Shown here: in pieces, positions 44,276 to 54,857 of the stretch
How positions within the stretch are numbered: the stretch's first letter is position 1
Layout: each line of letters opens with the position of its first letter
Source: Thermovenabulum gondwanense
Lineage (GTDB): Bacteria > Bacillota > Thermosediminibacteria > Thermosediminibacterales > Thermosediminibacteraceae
Length of the DNA: 64,000 nt
Assembly: GCF_001601575.1 (NCBI RefSeq)
Contig: NZ_LOHZ01000042.1
Location: 94,812-158,811 of the forward strand
Direction: 5' to 3'
Notes under the pieces: model-generated
Told to the model about the DNA's origin: nothing
Seen by the model: only the letters and a program-made list of their open reading frames with translations
Database searches by the model: none
Made by a program: the position numbers and the translations under genes

Positions 44276-44303
44276 ATTATATTATTATAAATTTAATTGT
44301 AAA
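44276..44303 (-). promoter_or_regulatory. Sigma-A promoter of the fla/che operon
   Basis: TTTACA (44298-44303), 16-bp spacer, TATAAT (44276-44281) on the minus strand, with the start expected near 44269, about 25 nt before the aptamer. Confidence 0.75.
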
Positions 44304-44345
44304 TAATTTTATTTATTTCCATAAATAAACTTAAATTAATCATAA

Positions 44346-44372
44346 AAAAATGCGTGAATTGCTTCACGCATT
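44346..44372 (-). terminator. Intrinsic terminator of codY
   Basis: AAATGCGTGAA/TTCACGCATTT stem with a 4-nt loop and a run of T on the minus strand, starting directly after the codY stop codon. It isolates the codY operon from the fla/che promoter. Confidence 0.9.
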
Positions 44373-45158
44373 TTATGAACGCATCTTTTTCAATTCATCA
44401 ATAAGTTTATCGTTGAGCACTTTAATATATGTTCCCTTCATTCCAAGAGATCTCGACTCTATAACCCCTGCACTTTCAAACTTCCTTAAAGCGTTGACTA
44501 TAACAGAACGGGTAATCCCGACCCTATCCGCTATTTTACTGGCTACCAATAAGCCTTCATTTCCATCCAATTCCTCAAATATATGCTGAACAGCTTCTAA
44601 CTCCGAGAAGGAAAGAGTTCCAATTGCCAGTTGAACCACTGCTCTTTTTCTCGCTTCTTCCTCAATTTCTTCTGTCTTAGAACGTAAAATCTCCATTCCA
44701 ACTACGGTGGCACTGTATTCTGCCAGAACTAAATCCTCATCTGTAAATTCTTCGCCAAATCTCGCAAGTACAAGTGTTCCGAGCCTTTCTCCTCCACCAT
44801 TAATGGGAACAATTGTAACAAGTTTTTCGGGATGAGGGCATTTTACTTCTCTATCGAATACGCATTCAATTTCCTCCTGGGGTATATTAGAACGAGTTTC
44901 ATGAATTTCAAGAAGTTTATCATTGTATTCCTTTGGAAACATTTTTTCTTCAATTATTTTGTTTTGTATGACATCACAATCATAATTTTCGAGAATTGAA
45001 TAACCTAAGACTTTCCCTTTTCTACTGGCTACATAAGCATTGGCATTTAATACCTCAGTTAAAATTTTACAAACCTCACTAAAATCAACCGGGTACCCTG
45101 CAGACCTCTGCAGCAATTTATTGATTCTCCTGGTTTTTTCTAATAATTCTTTACTCAT
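44373..45158 (-). CDS. codY: GTP/branched-chain amino acid-sensing repressor CodY
   Basis: 261 aa. N-terminal GAF domain (residues about 1-155) and C-terminal winged helix with the conserved recognition helix [44 protein letters not shown]. CodY represses amino-acid uptake and synthesis, motility and other stationary-phase genes when isoleucine/valine/leucine and GTP are high. It ends the hslVU operon as in Bacillus. Confidence 0.97.
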   Translation of the reverse strand: MSKELLEKTRRINKLLQRSAGYPVDFSEVCKILTEVLNANAYVASRKGKVLGYSILENYDCDVIQNKIIEEKMFPKEYNDKLLEIHETRSNIPQEEIECVFDREVKCPHPEKLVTIVPINGGGERLGTLVLARFGEEFTDEDLVLAEYSATVVGMEILRSKTEEIEEEARKRAVVQLAIGTLSFSELEAVQHIFEELDGNEGLLVASKIADRVGITRSVIVNALRKFESAGVIESRSLGMKGTYIKVLNDKLIDELKKMRS

Positions 45159-45178
45159 TATATCTCCTCCTTTAGATT

Positions 45179-46579
45179 TTATAAGATATACATACTTAAA
45201 TCTTTATCTTCGATTATGTCACTTAATTTTTTTCTCACATAATCGGCATTTATATTAATTTCTTTTTCAATCACATCCGGTGCTTCAAAAGAAATATCTT
45301 CTAATAATTTTTCCATAATTGTATGTAAGCGTCTTGCTCCTATATTCTCCATATGTTCATTCACATAGGCGGCTATTTTTACTATCTCATCTATAGCATC
45401 TTCAGAAAATTCTATTTTTATTCCTTCAGTTTCCAATAATGCCTTATATTGTTTAATAAGGGAATTTTTAGGTTCAATAAGTATTCTTTTTAGATCCTCT
45501 TTAGAAAGGCTCTTTAATTCTACTCTTATTGGAAAACGCCCCTGCAATTCAGGTATTAGATCCGAAGGTTTTGAAATATGAAAGGCTCCTGCTGCAATAA
45601 ACAAAATGTGATCGGTTTTAACAGGTCCGTATTTGGTTACAACGGTGCATCCTTCAACAATAGGTAGAATGTCCCTTTGCACCCCTTCTCTGGAAACATC
45701 AGGTCCATAACCTTTTTCCCTGCCCGCTATTTTATCGATTTCATCTATGAAGATAATACCGGTTTCTTCAGCCCTCGAAATTGCTTCATTTATTACTTCA
45801 TCCATATCAATCAGTTTTTGAGCTTCTTCTTGAATCAATATTCTCCTTGCATTCTCCACCGTAATTTTCTTCTTTTTTTTCTTTTTGGGAAATATGTTCC
45901 CGAATAAATCCTGAAAATTTATACCCATATCCTCGGCACCGGCAAAAGAGAAAACTTCTAAAAAAGGTGTCTTATTGTCATCCACTTCAATTTCGATTAA
46001 TTCTTTGTCAAATTCTCCCGCTTTAATCCTTTCTAAAATATCCTTCCTTTTCTTCCTGGCTTCATTAAGCCTTCTCTCAAATTCTTCATCATCCTCATAT
46101 GTATTTTTCTGAAAAGTGCCAAAAACCATTTCAAAAGGATTTTTAATGTTAGAGGTTCTGGAAGGATCGGGCTCTAAAATTTCTGCAATTCTTAATTCTG
46201 CCAATTCCTTGGCTTTATCTTTAACTTTTTCAATCTTTTCCACTTTAACCATCCTGATGGAGGTTTCCACAAGGTCTCTCACCATAGAGTCCACGTCTCT
46301 TCCCACATATCCGACTTCGGTAAATTTTGTAGCTTCTACTTTCACAAAAGGAGCGTTAACTAATTTAGCAAGTCTTCTTGCAATCTCGGTTTTCCCTACC
46401 CCTGTTGGGCCAATCATTAAGATATTTTTCGGAATAATATCTTCCTGCATTTCCGGAGGTAACTTTTGTCTCCTTATCCTATTGCGAAGAGCAATTGCTA
46501 CACATTTTTTGGCTTCATCCTGTCCTACAATATACTTGTTCAATTCTTCTACTATTTTTTTTGGTGTAAAATCTTCCAT
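45179..46579 (-). CDS. hslU: ATP-dependent protease ATPase subunit HslU (ClpY)
   Basis: 466 aa. Walker [18 protein letters not shown] (about 52-68), the inserted I domain (about 110-245), Walker [13 protein letters not shown] and sensor regions, ending DKDLSMYIL as HslU tails do. It unfolds substrates for HslV. It lies 12 bp after hslV. Confidence 0.97.
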   Translation of the reverse strand: MEDFTPKKIVEELNKYIVGQDEAKKCVAIALRNRIRRQKLPPEMQEDIIPKNILMIGPTGVGKTEIARRLAKLVNAPFVKVEATKFTEVGYVGRDVDSMVRDLVETSIRMVKVEKIEKVKDKAKELAELRIAEILEPDPSRTSNIKNPFEMVFGTFQKNTYEDDEEFERRLNEARKKRKDILERIKAGEFDKELIEIEVDDNKTPFLEVFSFAGAEDMGINFQDLFGNIFPKKKKKKKITVENARRILIQEEAQKLIDMDEVINEAISRAEETGIIFIDEIDKIAGREKGYGPDVSREGVQRDILPIVEGCTVVTKYGPVKTDHILFIAAGAFHISKPSDLIPELQGRFPIRVELKSLSKEDLKRILIEPKNSLIKQYKALLETEGIKIEFSEDAIDEIVKIAAYVNEHMENIGARRLHTIMEKLLEDISFEAPDVIEKEININADYVRKKLSDIIEDKDLSMYIL

Positions 46580-46591
46580 ATGCTCACCTCC

Positions 46592-47122
46592 TTATAGTTC
46601 TTCAACACTTATATAATCATTGGTATAAACACATATTTCAGAAGCTATTTTCAAGGATTCTTCTACTATTTTTTTCGGTTCAAGCTCTGTATATTTTGAT
46701 AAAGCTCTTGCAGCAGCCAAGGCATAAGGGCCACCGGAACCAATCGCAGCTATCCCATCATCCGGTTCAATTACTTCACCGTTCCCCGAAATAATCAGTA
46801 TGTGTTCTCTATCCAGAGCTATTAAAAGTGCTTCCAATCTTCTCAGCATTTTATCGGTACGCCATTCCTTGGCAAGTTCTACCGCAGCTCTTAGTAAATG
46901 TCCGTGAAACTCTTCCAGTTTTCCTTCAAATTTTTCAAATAAAGTAACAGCATCAGCCACTGAACCTGCAAATCCTGCCAGTACCTTCCCATTGTACAGT
47001 TTTCTGATTTTTTTTGCATGATGTTTCATAATGGTATGCTCACCAAAAGTAATCTGCCCATCGCCCGCTATAGCAGCACCTTTTTTATTCACCATCGCCA
47101 CTATAGTGGTAGCTCTCATCAT
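46592..47122 (-). CDS. hslV: ATP-dependent protease peptidase subunit HslV (ClpQ)
   Basis: 176 aa proteasome-like subunit: [25 protein letters not shown] near the N-terminus and [14 protein letters not shown] at the sodium-binding loop. The Thr doublet at residues 5-6 is the likely mature N-terminal nucleophile region. AAGGAGTGA precedes the double ATG; it overlaps xerC by 38 bp. Confidence 0.95.
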   Translation of the reverse strand: MMRATTIVAMVNKKGAAIAGDGQITFGEHTIMKHHAKKIRKLYNGKVLAGFAGSVADAVTLFEKFEGKLEEFHGHLLRAAVELAKEWRTDKMLRRLEALLIALDREHILIISGNGEVIEPDDGIAAIGSGGPYALAAARALSKYTELEPKKIVEESLKIASEICVYTNDYISVEEL

Positions 47123-48029
47123 TTATAAAATCACTCCTTTTTTTATGAGGAAATGCTTTCTCGTAGACCTCTTTAAGCCTTTCTTTTGTCACGTGTGTAT
47201 ATATCTGAGTGGTAGAAAGGCTCGTATGTCCCAAAAGTTCCTGTACGGTCCTCAAATCTGCACCATTTTCCAAAAGATGTGTAGCAAAAGTATGCCTTAG
47301 TGTATGAGGAGTAACCTTTTTAATAAAGGAGAGTTTCTTCACATATTTTTCTACAATACGCCTTATACTCCTGTCCGTTAATCGGGTCCCATTTTTATTC
47401 AAAAATAAATGTTCCTCTTCCCCGCTCTTTAAAAGAACCGGTCTTGAAATTTTTAAGTAAGTTTCAAGGGATTCTTTTGCTTTTTCACCAAAAAAAACAA
47501 GCCGTTCTTTTGACCCCTTTCCAAATACAAACAAAATTTTATTGACCAAATCTAAATCTTTAAGTTTAATATTAGTCATTTCTCCAACCCTGATCCCGGT
47601 CGCATACAGTAATTCTAATATGGCTTTATCCCTTATTCCCAAATAAGAATTATCCGGTAAATTCAATAGTTCATTAATCTCATTTGGATATAAAAACTCG
47701 GGCAGTTTTTTAGGTAATTTCATACCCTGGATGTGCACCGTCGGATCATTTTTAACTACTTCTTCTTTCAAAAGGTATTTGTAAAAAGCTCTTATTGCAG
47801 ATATTTTCCTTGCAACAGTTCTTTTCTCCAATCCTTTTTCCCTCAAGTTTGCAAGAAAACCTCTTATCAAAACATAGTCAATTTTGTTTAAAGATTCAAT
47901 ATCAGATATTTTTTTTTCTTTTAAATATTCCATAAACTGTAAAAGGTCTTCGGCATAGGCTTTAAGTGTATTCTCGGAACGATTTTTCCCCTTTAAAAAA
48001 CTCAAAAAACTATCTATCAGGTATTCCAT
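47085..48029 (-). CDS. xerC: Tyrosine recombinase XerC (CodV)
   Basis: 314 aa. N-terminal SAM-like core-binding domain, then the catalytic domain with R ([10 protein letters not shown]), K region ([10 protein letters not shown]), [16 protein letters not shown] (GHTSLSTTQ) and nucleophile Y (IYTHV). It resolves chromosome dimers at dif with XerD. Position between trmFO and hslV is the Bacillus codV position. GAGG lies 8 nt upstream of the ATG. Confidence 0.93.
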   Translation of the reverse strand: MEYLIDSFLSFLKGKNRSENTLKAYAEDLLQFMEYLKEKKISDIESLNKIDYVLIRGFLANLREKGLEKRTVARKISAIRAFYKYLLKEEVVKNDPTVHIQGMKLPKKLPEFLYPNEINELLNLPDNSYLGIRDKAILELLYATGIRVGEMTNIKLKDLDLVNKILFVFGKGSKERLVFFGEKAKESLETYLKISRPVLLKSGEEEHLFLNKNGTRLTDRSIRRIVEKYVKKLSFIKKVTPHTLRHTFATHLLENGADLRTVQELLGHTSLSTTQIYTHVTKERLKEVYEKAFPHKKRSDFINDESYHYSGDGE

Positions 48030-48059
48030 CCTTATCGCCTCGATTTGAAAAGAGCCTAT

Positions 48060-48065
48060 ATTATA
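48060..48065 (-). promoter_or_regulatory. Possible -10 element for xerC-hslVU-codY
   Basis: TATAAT on the minus strand (GGTAGTATAAT), about 31 nt before the xerC ATG. The nearest -35-like TTGCAT is 20 bp away, too far for a standard promoter, so the call is tentative. The 129-bp gap holds nothing else visible. Confidence 0.4.
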
Positions 48066-48158
48066 CTACCATATGAAAGTATATAATGCAATATTAAATT
48101 CTAAATTATTTTTAAATTCTTTGTTAATTTTTTTTGAAAAATACATTAAAATTTTGAA

Positions 48159-49469
48159 CTATATTACATTATTTTCCATAATGAAATTTTTTAATACATT
48201 GATTGCTCTTTCGCCCAATTTTTCATATTTTATTTTCTTATTTTTAATTTTTTCACTTAAAGGCGGAAGTATTCCAAAATTTGCCTTCATGGGTTGAAAA
48301 TTTTTTGCATCTGCCGTTGTAATATAATCTAACAATGCACCAATAACTGTTTCCTTTGGAAATACAAGAAGTTCCATACCAATTATATAACGTAAGACAT
48401 TTATCCCCGCAACGATACCCGATGCCGCTGATTCTATATATCCTTCGACTCCAGTTATTTGCCCTGCAAGAAAAATACCTTTCTTTATTTTTAATTCCAA
48501 GGTGGGGTTTAAAAATTTGGGGCTTAAAATAAATGTATTTCTGTGAATAAAACCATATCTCACAAATTCAGGATCCTTCAATCCCGGTATTTTGCTAAAA
48601 ACCCTTTTTTGTTCCGGCCATTTCAAACTCGTTTGAAAACCTACTATATTAAATAAAGTCCCCTCTCTATTTTCTTTACGTAACTGAACTACTGCAAAAG
48701 GTTGTTCTCCCGTTCTCGGGTTTACGATTCCTACAGGTTTTAAAGGCCCAAAAAGAAGAGTTTGAGGACCTCTCTTTGCCATTACCTCTATTGGCATACA
48801 CCCTTCAAAATATTGGGGCTTTTCAAATTCCTTAAGTTCAACCACTTCGGCATTAATAAGCTCATTGTAAAAATTGTAATATTCTTCCTCGGTCATCGGT
48901 AAATTTACGTAATCTTCATAGCCTTTACCATACCTGGATCCCCAAAAGGCAATATTCCAATCTATTGAATCTGCAGTAATTATAGGTGCTGCTGCATCAT
49001 AAAAATACAGATATTTACTACCTAAAAGTTCCATCAGTGCATAGGATAAATTTTCGGAAGTTAAGGGACCTGTAGCCAATACTGCAGGAGGATCGGGAAT
49101 TTGAGTAACTTCTTCCCTTATTAGCTCAATATTTGGGTGGTTTTGTATTTCAAGGGTAATTGCATTGGAAAATTTTTCTCTATCTACTGCTAAGGCTGAA
49201 CCGGCAGGAACGCTGTAATCATGGGCTTTTTGTATTATTATAGAAGAAAGCAATCGCATTTCTTCTTTTAAAACTCCTGCTGCAGTAGTAATTTCCTGAG
49301 ATCGCAGGGAGTTACTGCATACTAATTCCGCTAATTTATCTGTATGATGAGCGGGGGTCATTTTTTTGGGCCGCATTTCGTAGAGTTTTACTTTAACTCC
49401 GTGGTTGGCCAGATACCATGCAGCTTCACATCCTGCAAGTCCTCCACCTACTACCTTTACCTCATACAT
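48159..49469 (-). CDS. trmFO: FADH2/methylene-THF-dependent tRNA m5U54 methyltransferase TrmFO
   Basis: 436 aa from ATG 49469 (GGGTGG 5 nt upstream). FAD motif [13 protein letters not shown], catalytic cysteine C51 (VCSNSLRS), second conserved cysteine in [10 protein letters not shown], and [21 protein letters not shown]. It makes m5U54 in the T loop of tRNA. It overlaps topA by 8 bp. Confidence 0.96.
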   Translation of the reverse strand: MYEVKVVGGGLAGCEAAWYLANHGVKVKLYEMRPKKMTPAHHTDKLAELVCSNSLRSQEITTAAGVLKEEMRLLSSIIIQKAHDYSVPAGSALAVDREKFSNAITLEIQNHPNIELIREEVTQIPDPPAVLATGPLTSENLSYALMELLGSKYLYFYDAAAPIITADSIDWNIAFWGSRYGKGYEDYVNLPMTEEEYYNFYNELINAEVVELKEFEKPQYFEGCMPIEVMAKRGPQTLLFGPLKPVGIVNPRTGEQPFAVVQLRKENREGTLFNIVGFQTSLKWPEQKRVFSKIPGLKDPEFVRYGFIHRNTFILSPKFLNPTLELKIKKGIFLAGQITGVEGYIESAASGIVAGINVLRYIIGMELLVFPKETVIGALLDYITTADAKNFQPMKANFGILPPLSEKIKNKKIKYEKLGERAINVLKNFIMENNVI

Positions 49470-51570
49470 TTTTTCCACCCTCTTTATCAGGAAAAATTTC
49501 TTCATGATTGCATTCTTTGTTGGTACAAACAGCTTTATGATGCCCTTTCACTGATTTTAAAACCATCAAATTTCCACATTTAGGACATGGGATGCCGGCA
49601 GGGGGATACCAGGAAACAAAATTGCATTCGGGATAATTCTCACATCCATAAAATTTTTTGCCTTTTTTTGTTTTTCTTACTAAAATTTTGCCTCCGCATA
49701 AGGGGCAATTTACTCCGGTATCCTCAACTATAGGTTTAGTGTTTTTACATTCGGGAAAACCCGAACATGCTAAAAATTTCCCATATCTGCCCCGTTTTAC
49801 TACCATCTTTCTCCCGCAATATTCGCATATTTCTTCGGTTTCCTCATCCTCTTTTAGTTGTATCTTTCCTATCTCTTTTTCAGCAATCCTTAGTTTTTTT
49901 TCAAAAGGTTTATAAAAACTTTCAACGATTTTACGCCAGTCTTCATCTCCGGTTTCGATTTTATCTAATTGCTCCTCCATTTCTGCTGTAAAACCTATAT
50001 CGACTATATCGCTAAAGTATTCTTTTAATAGCTCCGTTACTATTTCTCCCAGTTCCGTAGGTTTAAACCTTCCTTTTTCCTTTTCCACATAGCCCCTCTT
50101 TGTAATGGTATCGATTATTGGCGCATAGGTGCTTGGACGACCTATGCCTTTTTCTTCCAGGGTCTTTACCAGCATGGCTTCGGTGAACCTCGGAGGTGGC
50201 TGAGTAAAATGCTGCTCGGCCTTTAAGTCTTTTAAAGCCAGCTCCTGCCCTTCAATTAAATCTGGAAGCATCGTTTCTTCTTTTTCCTGTTCCTCATCGG
50301 CTCCTTCTATATAGACTACCATAAAGCCTTTAAACTTCATATGAGAACCTGTGGCTTTAAAAATATATTCTCCCGCTTTAATATCCACAGAAACATAATC
50401 ATATATGGCGGGTGCCATCTGGCTGGCTAAAAACCTTTCCCAAATAAGTTTATAAAGCTTATACTGGTCTTCTGACAGGGAATCCTTTATCTTTTCAGGG
50501 GTTCTATAAACGGACGTGGGTCTTATAGCTTCGTGGGCATCCTGTATATTCTTTTTCTGTTTTTGCTGAATCGGAGAATCATTAATAAAATCCTTGCCAA
50601 AATTTTCGGCAATGTACTTCTTTGCTTCTAACTGGGCTTGTTCAGATATTCTTGTAGAATCCGTTCGGATATAAGTAACAAGACCCACCGTACCCTCATC
50701 TTTTATATCAAGTCCCTCATAAAGCTGTTGGGCAATCATCATGGTTTTTTTAGCGGTAAATCCCAACTTTCGTGAAGCTTCTTGCTGCATTGTACTTGTT
50801 GTAAAAGGCAATGAAGGATTTCTCTTTCTTTCTCCTTTTTTAACTTCCAAAACCGTGAATTTTTCTTCCTTTAAGTCATTTACTATTTTTTCCGCTTGTT
50901 CCTTATTATTAATAGAAATTTTTTCGCCCTTTTTCGAAAATAGCTTGGCTAAAAAAGTTGATTTGGAAATCTCTTCCATTAATTCTGCATCAATTGTCCA
51001 GTATTCTTCTGGCACAAAATTCCTGATCTCATTTTCTCTATCGCATATTAGCCTGACGGCTACCGATTGTACCCTTCCGGCACTTAAACCTCTTTTTATT
51101 TTTTTCCATAATATGGGGCTAATCATATAACCCACAAGTCTATCTAAAACACGCCTGGCTTGCTGAGCATTCACAAGATTTTTATTTATTGTTCGTGGGG
51201 ATTTGATTGAATTAGTTACGGCATTTTTGGTAATTTCGTGGAATTCCACCCGGCAAGGCAAATCCTGTGGGATTCCTAAAAGTTGAGCTAAATGCCAGGA
51301 AATAGCTTCTCCTTCCCGATCAGGGTCGGTTGCAAGATATATTTTTTCTACTTTTGAGGCTTCCCTTTTAAGATTATCAATTATAGAACCCTTTCCTCTA
51401 ATTGTGATATATTTTGGTTCAAAGCCATCTTCTAAATCTATTCCCAATTGACTTTTGGGCAGATCTCTAACATGTCCCATGGATGCAGCCACTTTAAAAT
51501 TTTTACCCAAAAATTTACTTATTGTCTTTGCCTTTGCCGGAGATTCAACAATAATAAGTGATTTGGCCAC
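49462..51570 (-). CDS. topA: DNA topoisomerase I
   Basis: 702 aa type IA enzyme. TOPRIM domain at the N-terminus ([26 protein letters not shown]), active-site tyrosine in [14 protein letters not shown], and three C-terminal zinc ribbons ([24 protein letters not shown]). It relaxes negative supercoils. GTG at 51570 is the likely start, with GAGG 8 nt upstream. Confidence 0.97.
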   Translation of the reverse strand: MAKSLIIVESPAKAKTISKFLGKNFKVAASMGHVRDLPKSQLGIDLEDGFEPKYITIRGKGSIIDNLKREASKVEKIYLATDPDREGEAISWHLAQLLGIPQDLPCRVEFHEITKNAVTNSIKSPRTINKNLVNAQQARRVLDRLVGYMISPILWKKIKRGLSAGRVQSVAVRLICDRENEIRNFVPEEYWTIDAELMEEISKSTFLAKLFSKKGEKISINNKEQAEKIVNDLKEEKFTVLEVKKGERKRNPSLPFTTSTMQQEASRKLGFTAKKTMMIAQQLYEGLDIKDEGTVGLVTYIRTDSTRISEQAQLEAKKYIAENFGKDFINDSPIQQKQKKNIQDAHEAIRPTSVYRTPEKIKDSLSEDQYKLYKLIWERFLASQMAPAIYDYVSVDIKAGEYIFKATGSHMKFKGFMVVYIEGADEEQEKEETMLPDLIEGQELALKDLKAEQHFTQPPPRFTEAMLVKTLEEKGIGRPSTYAPIIDTITKRGYVEKEKGRFKPTELGEIVTELLKEYFSDIVDIGFTAEMEEQLDKIETGDEDWRKIVESFYKPFEKKLRIAEKEIGKIQLKEDEETEEICEYCGRKMVVKRGRYGKFLACSGFPECKNTKPIVEDTGVNCPLCGGKILVRKTKKGKKFYGCENYPECNFVSWYPPAGIPCPKCGNLMVLKSVKGHHKAVCTNKECNHEEIFPDKEGGKNV

Positions 51571-51580
51571 AATAACCACC

Positions 51581-52684
51581 TCAATTCCTTATTACATATC
51601 CTCCTGCGATTTGAGAAATTATTCCTTTTAACTGCAATTTTGTTAATATTTCATTAATCTTAGCCGGAGAATAATTAGTTTTAATTCCCAGAATTTCTTT
51701 ATGTATCGGAGTAAAATCGATAATTTTTAGAATTTCCCTTTCTTCTTTAGATAAACTTAATTCCTCTTTTTTTACACTTGTAGAGTTTTTCCCACTATAA
51801 AAATTATTTCCAATATTTAATTCCATTAAAACATCTTCTTCATTTTCTACTAATTTTGCTCCCTGCTTTATAAGCTTATGAGGTCCCTTGCTCATCGGGC
51901 TGTAAATCATTCCGGGAACTGCAAAAACCTCTCTCCCCTGTTCTAAAGCAAAATCTGCAGTTATCAATGCACCGCTCCTTTCTCCCGCCTCTACTACTAC
52001 TACTCCCAGAGATAAACCGCTGATTATTCTATTTCTCGCAGGAAAGTTATAATGAAGTGGTTCGGTGCCTACGGGAAAACTTGTTATGATTGCTCCTTTC
52101 TCCGCAATCTCTTGAAATAATTTATTATTTTCGGGAGGGTAAATTATGTCAATTCCCGTTCCTAAGACTGCAACCGTAATACCTTCTACCTTTAATGCTC
52201 CTTTATGGGCAAAAGAATCTATACCTTTTGCCAGTCCGCTTATGATATTAAGATTTCTTTCCGCCAATTTTGCAGCTAGATCCTCTGCAACCTTTTTACC
52301 GTATTCGGTGGGTTTTCTCGTACCTACAATTGCAATACCTTCTTTTTTTAGAAACTCTTTTTTACCTTTTACATAGATAACCAAAGGTGGGTCGTAGATC
52401 TCTTTTAATCTTTGAGGATAATCCTTATCGTCGATTGTTATAATTTTACAACCCATTTTTTCAGCTTTTTCTATTTCTTTTAGAGGATTGAATTCTTTTA
52501 AACCAAATAATATTTTTCCTGCTATTTTATCCGAGATATTGGGAATTTTCAAAAGCTCCTCTTTATTTGCTTTTCTCAATTCTTTTAAGCTATTGTACAC
52601 ACTTAAAATACTTTTTGCTCTAATATAACCAATATTCTCTATAAGGTTTAAAAAAATAATAATTTCTTTTCTCTCTTCAATCAT
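51581..52684 (-). CDS. dprA: DNA-processing protein DprA (Smf)
   Basis: 367 aa from ATG 52684 (TGGAGA 6 nt upstream; the longer frame to 52741 overlaps cobO). N-terminal helix-hairpin region, Rossmann core with GIAIVGTRKPTEYGKK, SGLAKGIDSFAHKGAL and GERSGALITADFALEQGREVFAVPG, and a C-terminal winged helix. It loads RecA on incoming single-stranded DNA in natural transformation. It stands before topA, as smf does in Bacillus. Confidence 0.95.
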   Translation of the reverse strand: MIEERKEIIIFLNLIENIGYIRAKSILSVYNSLKELRKANKEELLKIPNISDKIAGKILFGLKEFNPLKEIEKAEKMGCKIITIDDKDYPQRLKEIYDPPLVIYVKGKKEFLKKEGIAIVGTRKPTEYGKKVAEDLAAKLAERNLNIISGLAKGIDSFAHKGALKVEGITVAVLGTGIDIIYPPENNKLFQEIAEKGAIITSFPVGTEPLHYNFPARNRIISGLSLGVVVVEAGERSGALITADFALEQGREVFAVPGMIYSPMSKGPHKLIKQGAKLVENEEDVLMELNIGNNFYSGKNSTSVKKEELSLSKEEREILKIIDFTPIHKEILGIKTNYSPAKINEILTKLQLKGIISQIAGGYVIRN

Positions 52685-52700
52685 TTTAATTCTCCAGTAT

Positions 52701-53225
52701 TTAAAATTCAATTCCTTCCTGTGCAGGTACTCCCTTTTCATAATGGTGTTTTATTTCTCTTACTTCACTAACCATATCCGCCATTGATATCAATTTTTCG
52801 GTGGCATATCTTCCTGTTAAAACCAATGTGGTATGAGGTTTTTTTAAATTTATCAGACTTAATACATCTTCTTCTTTTAAAAGCCCAAAATCTACAGATA
52901 CATTTATTTCATCAAGGATTACCAAATCATGTTCTCCTTTTTGCAAAACCTCTTTTGCAAGCTCAAGTCCCTCTTCTGCAAGCTTTATATCCAATGGGTC
53001 AGGATTACCTTTTTTTACAAACTTATCTTGCCCCTTCTGTATGATAGTAAAGTTCGGTAGATATTTCGAGGCTTGTATTTCCCCATAATTAGAATTACCT
53101 TTCATAAACTGTATCATGAATACCTTTTGACCATGGCCTATGGCTCTTAAAGCAAGGCCTAATGCAGCAGTAGTTTTACCCTTACCATTGCCCGTATATA
53201 AAAGCAACAACCCTCTTCTTGACAT
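52701..53225 (-). CDS. cobO: Cob(I)alamin adenosyltransferase (CobO/BtuR type)
   Basis: 174 aa with Walker A YTGNGKGKTTAALGLAL (residues about 10-26), FMIQFMKGN and the VILDEINVSVDFGLL segment. It adds the 5'-deoxyadenosyl group to corrinoid to form coenzyme B12. ATG 53225 has AGGAG upstream. No other cobalamin gene is adjacent, so this is likely a salvage or housekeeping copy. Confidence 0.93.
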   Translation of the reverse strand: MSRRGLLLLYTGNGKGKTTAALGLALRAIGHGQKVFMIQFMKGNSNYGEIQASKYLPNFTIIQKGQDKFVKKGNPDPLDIKLAEEGLELAKEVLQKGEHDLVILDEINVSVDFGLLKEEDVLSLINLKKPHTTLVLTGRYATEKLISMADMVSEVREIKHHYEKGVPAQEGIEF

Positions 53226-53435
53226 ATTTTTCACTCCTATTTACAATTTGTATCATTTTCTTTTTAATAACAGGTTAACCAAAAAAACCTAAGCAAAATA
53301 ATATCATTCTGAAAAGTTTACTTCAACAGTTTTATTATATTTCTTTTAATATTTAAAAAATCTTTTCATCTATTATTTTTTAGAGTTATTATTTTATTTA
53401 TTTAACAGAACTGATAACTTTAGAAAAAACAAATA

Positions 53436-53444
53436 TGCTATAAT
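53436..53444 (+). promoter_or_regulatory. Extended -10 promoter of the beta-CASP nuclease gene
   Basis: TGCTATAAT on the plus strand with no clear -35; the start codon follows after about 22 nt, so the leader is very short. The rest of the 240-bp divergent gap (53226-53465) is A/T-rich with no other signal I can support. Confidence 0.55.
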
Positions 53445-53465
53445 TATCAAAAAGGGGGTAACAAA

Positions 53466-54857
53466 ATGAGAATAAGCTTTTGCGGTGCTGCAAAACTGGT
53501 AACAGGCTCCTGTTATTACATTGAAACAGAAAATAGAAAATTTTTAATAGATTGCGGAATGTTTCAGGGTGAGAAAAGCGAATTAAACTTTGAACCCTTC
53601 CCTTTCGATCCACGTGATTTGGATTTTGTAATAATTACCCATTCACATATTGATCATATAGGAAGATTACCCTTACTTTTTAAAAATGGTTTTAACGGTA
53701 GTATATTTGCCACTTCCGCAACTGCCGATTTAATGGAAATTATGTTAAAAGATAGTGCTCACATCCAGGAGCTGGAAAGCAAATGGCAAAATAAAAAAAG
53801 ACAGAGAAAAGGGCTGGTCCCAATCAAGCCATTATATACCGTAGAAGACACCCTGCGAATACCGGAATATATAATTAAGTCCCCCTACGACAGGTGGATT
53901 GTTATTGATGAAAATATTCATGTAATGTTTAAGGATGCCGGACATTTATTGGGTTCTTCGATAATAATTTTAAAAATCAAAGAAAAAAATAATGAAATTC
54001 TTATAACTTTTTCTGGTGATTTAGGAAATTATAATATACCAATAATTAGAGATTATGAATATATTGATTATACCGATTATTTAATAATAGAATCAACTTA
54101 TGGAGATAGGTTGCACGATAAAACCGAAGAAATAAAAAAATTATATGATATTATAATTAACACGGTAAAAAAAGGCGGAAATGTAATTATTCCAGCCTTT
54201 TCAGTAGGGCGAGCTCAGGAAATCTTATATTTACTGAACTATTATATAGACATTGAAAAGAGAAAAGAACTTTCCAATATGGAAATATACCTTGATAGCC
54301 CACTTGCAAAGGAAGCCCTCGAAATTTACGAAAAGCATAAAGAATGTTACGATGAAGAAGCTATTAACCTTCTTGGACAGGATATAGATATTTTAAGATT
54401 CAACAACCTGTATACTACTTCCAGTGCAGAAGAATCAATGGCATTAAACGATAAAAACGGCATTGTAATTATCTCATCCAGCGGGATGTGTGAAGCAGGA
54501 AGAATAAAACATCACCTGAAACACAACATCTGGAAAGATACCACATCCATAGTATTCGTAGGTTATCAGGCTGAAGGAACCCTTGGCAGGAAAATACTGG
54601 ATAATGCAAAAAAAGTCAGAATTTTCGGCGAAGAGATGGTAGTAAAAGCAAAGGTTTATAATCTTACCGGCCTTTCCGGACATGCCGATATAGCAGGACT
54701 TATTAACTGGGTAAAAAATATAAAAAACGGAGTCTCGAAAAAAATATTTATAACTCATGGAGAAGAAAAGGCTTCTGAAAATTTTAAAAAAGAAATGGAG
54801 AAATTATTTAATGTCAGCGTATTAATACCCGATCTTTTTGAAAAAGTAGAGCTATAA
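53466..54857 (+). CDS. MBL-fold beta-CASP ribonuclease/RNA-processing protein
   Basis: 463 aa. The metallo-beta-lactamase motif is H59-S-H-I-D63-H64 (ITHSHIDHIGRLPL); further metal ligands lie in DAGHLLGS and FSGDLGNYN. The beta-CASP part has ESTYGDRLH, IPAFSVGRAQEILYLL, SSSGMCEAGRIKHHL and GLSGHAD. The family includes bacterial and archaeal RNA nucleases similar to CPSF73. AAGGGGG precedes the ATG. Substrate unknown. Its end overlaps the convergent MFS gene by 6 bp. Confidence 0.88.
   Translation: MRISFCGAAKLVTGSCYYIETENRKFLIDCGMFQGEKSELNFEPFPFDPRDLDFVIITHSHIDHIGRLPLLFKNGFNGSIFATSATADLMEIMLKDSAHIQELESKWQNKKRQRKGLVPIKPLYTVEDTLRIPEYIIKSPYDRWIVIDENIHVMFKDAGHLLGSSIIILKIKEKNNEILITFSGDLGNYNIPIIRDYEYIDYTDYLIIESTYGDRLHDKTEEIKKLYDIIINTVKKGGNVIIPAFSVGRAQEILYLLNYYIDIEKRKELSNMEIYLDSPLAKEALEIYEKHKECYDEEAINLLGQDIDILRFNNLYTTSSAEESMALNDKNGIVIISSSGMCEAGRIKHHLKHNIWKDTTSIVFVGYQAEGTLGRKILDNAKKVRIFGEEMVVKAKVYNLTGLSGHADIAGLINWVKNIKNGVSKKIFITHGEEKASENFKKEMEKLFNVSVLIPDLFEKVEL

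Noticed and set aside
46116..46616. Plus-strand ORF of 166 codons
   Set aside because: Antisense shadow of hslU and the end of hslV; both sense genes are intact.
50741..51130. Plus-strand ORF of 129 codons
   Set aside because: Antisense to topA, no start signal.
53226..53465. Possible small gene or structured RNA in the cobO/beta-CASP divergent gap
   Set aside because: Very A/T-rich, no frame with a ribosome site, no stable pairing seen apart from the extended -10 promoter.
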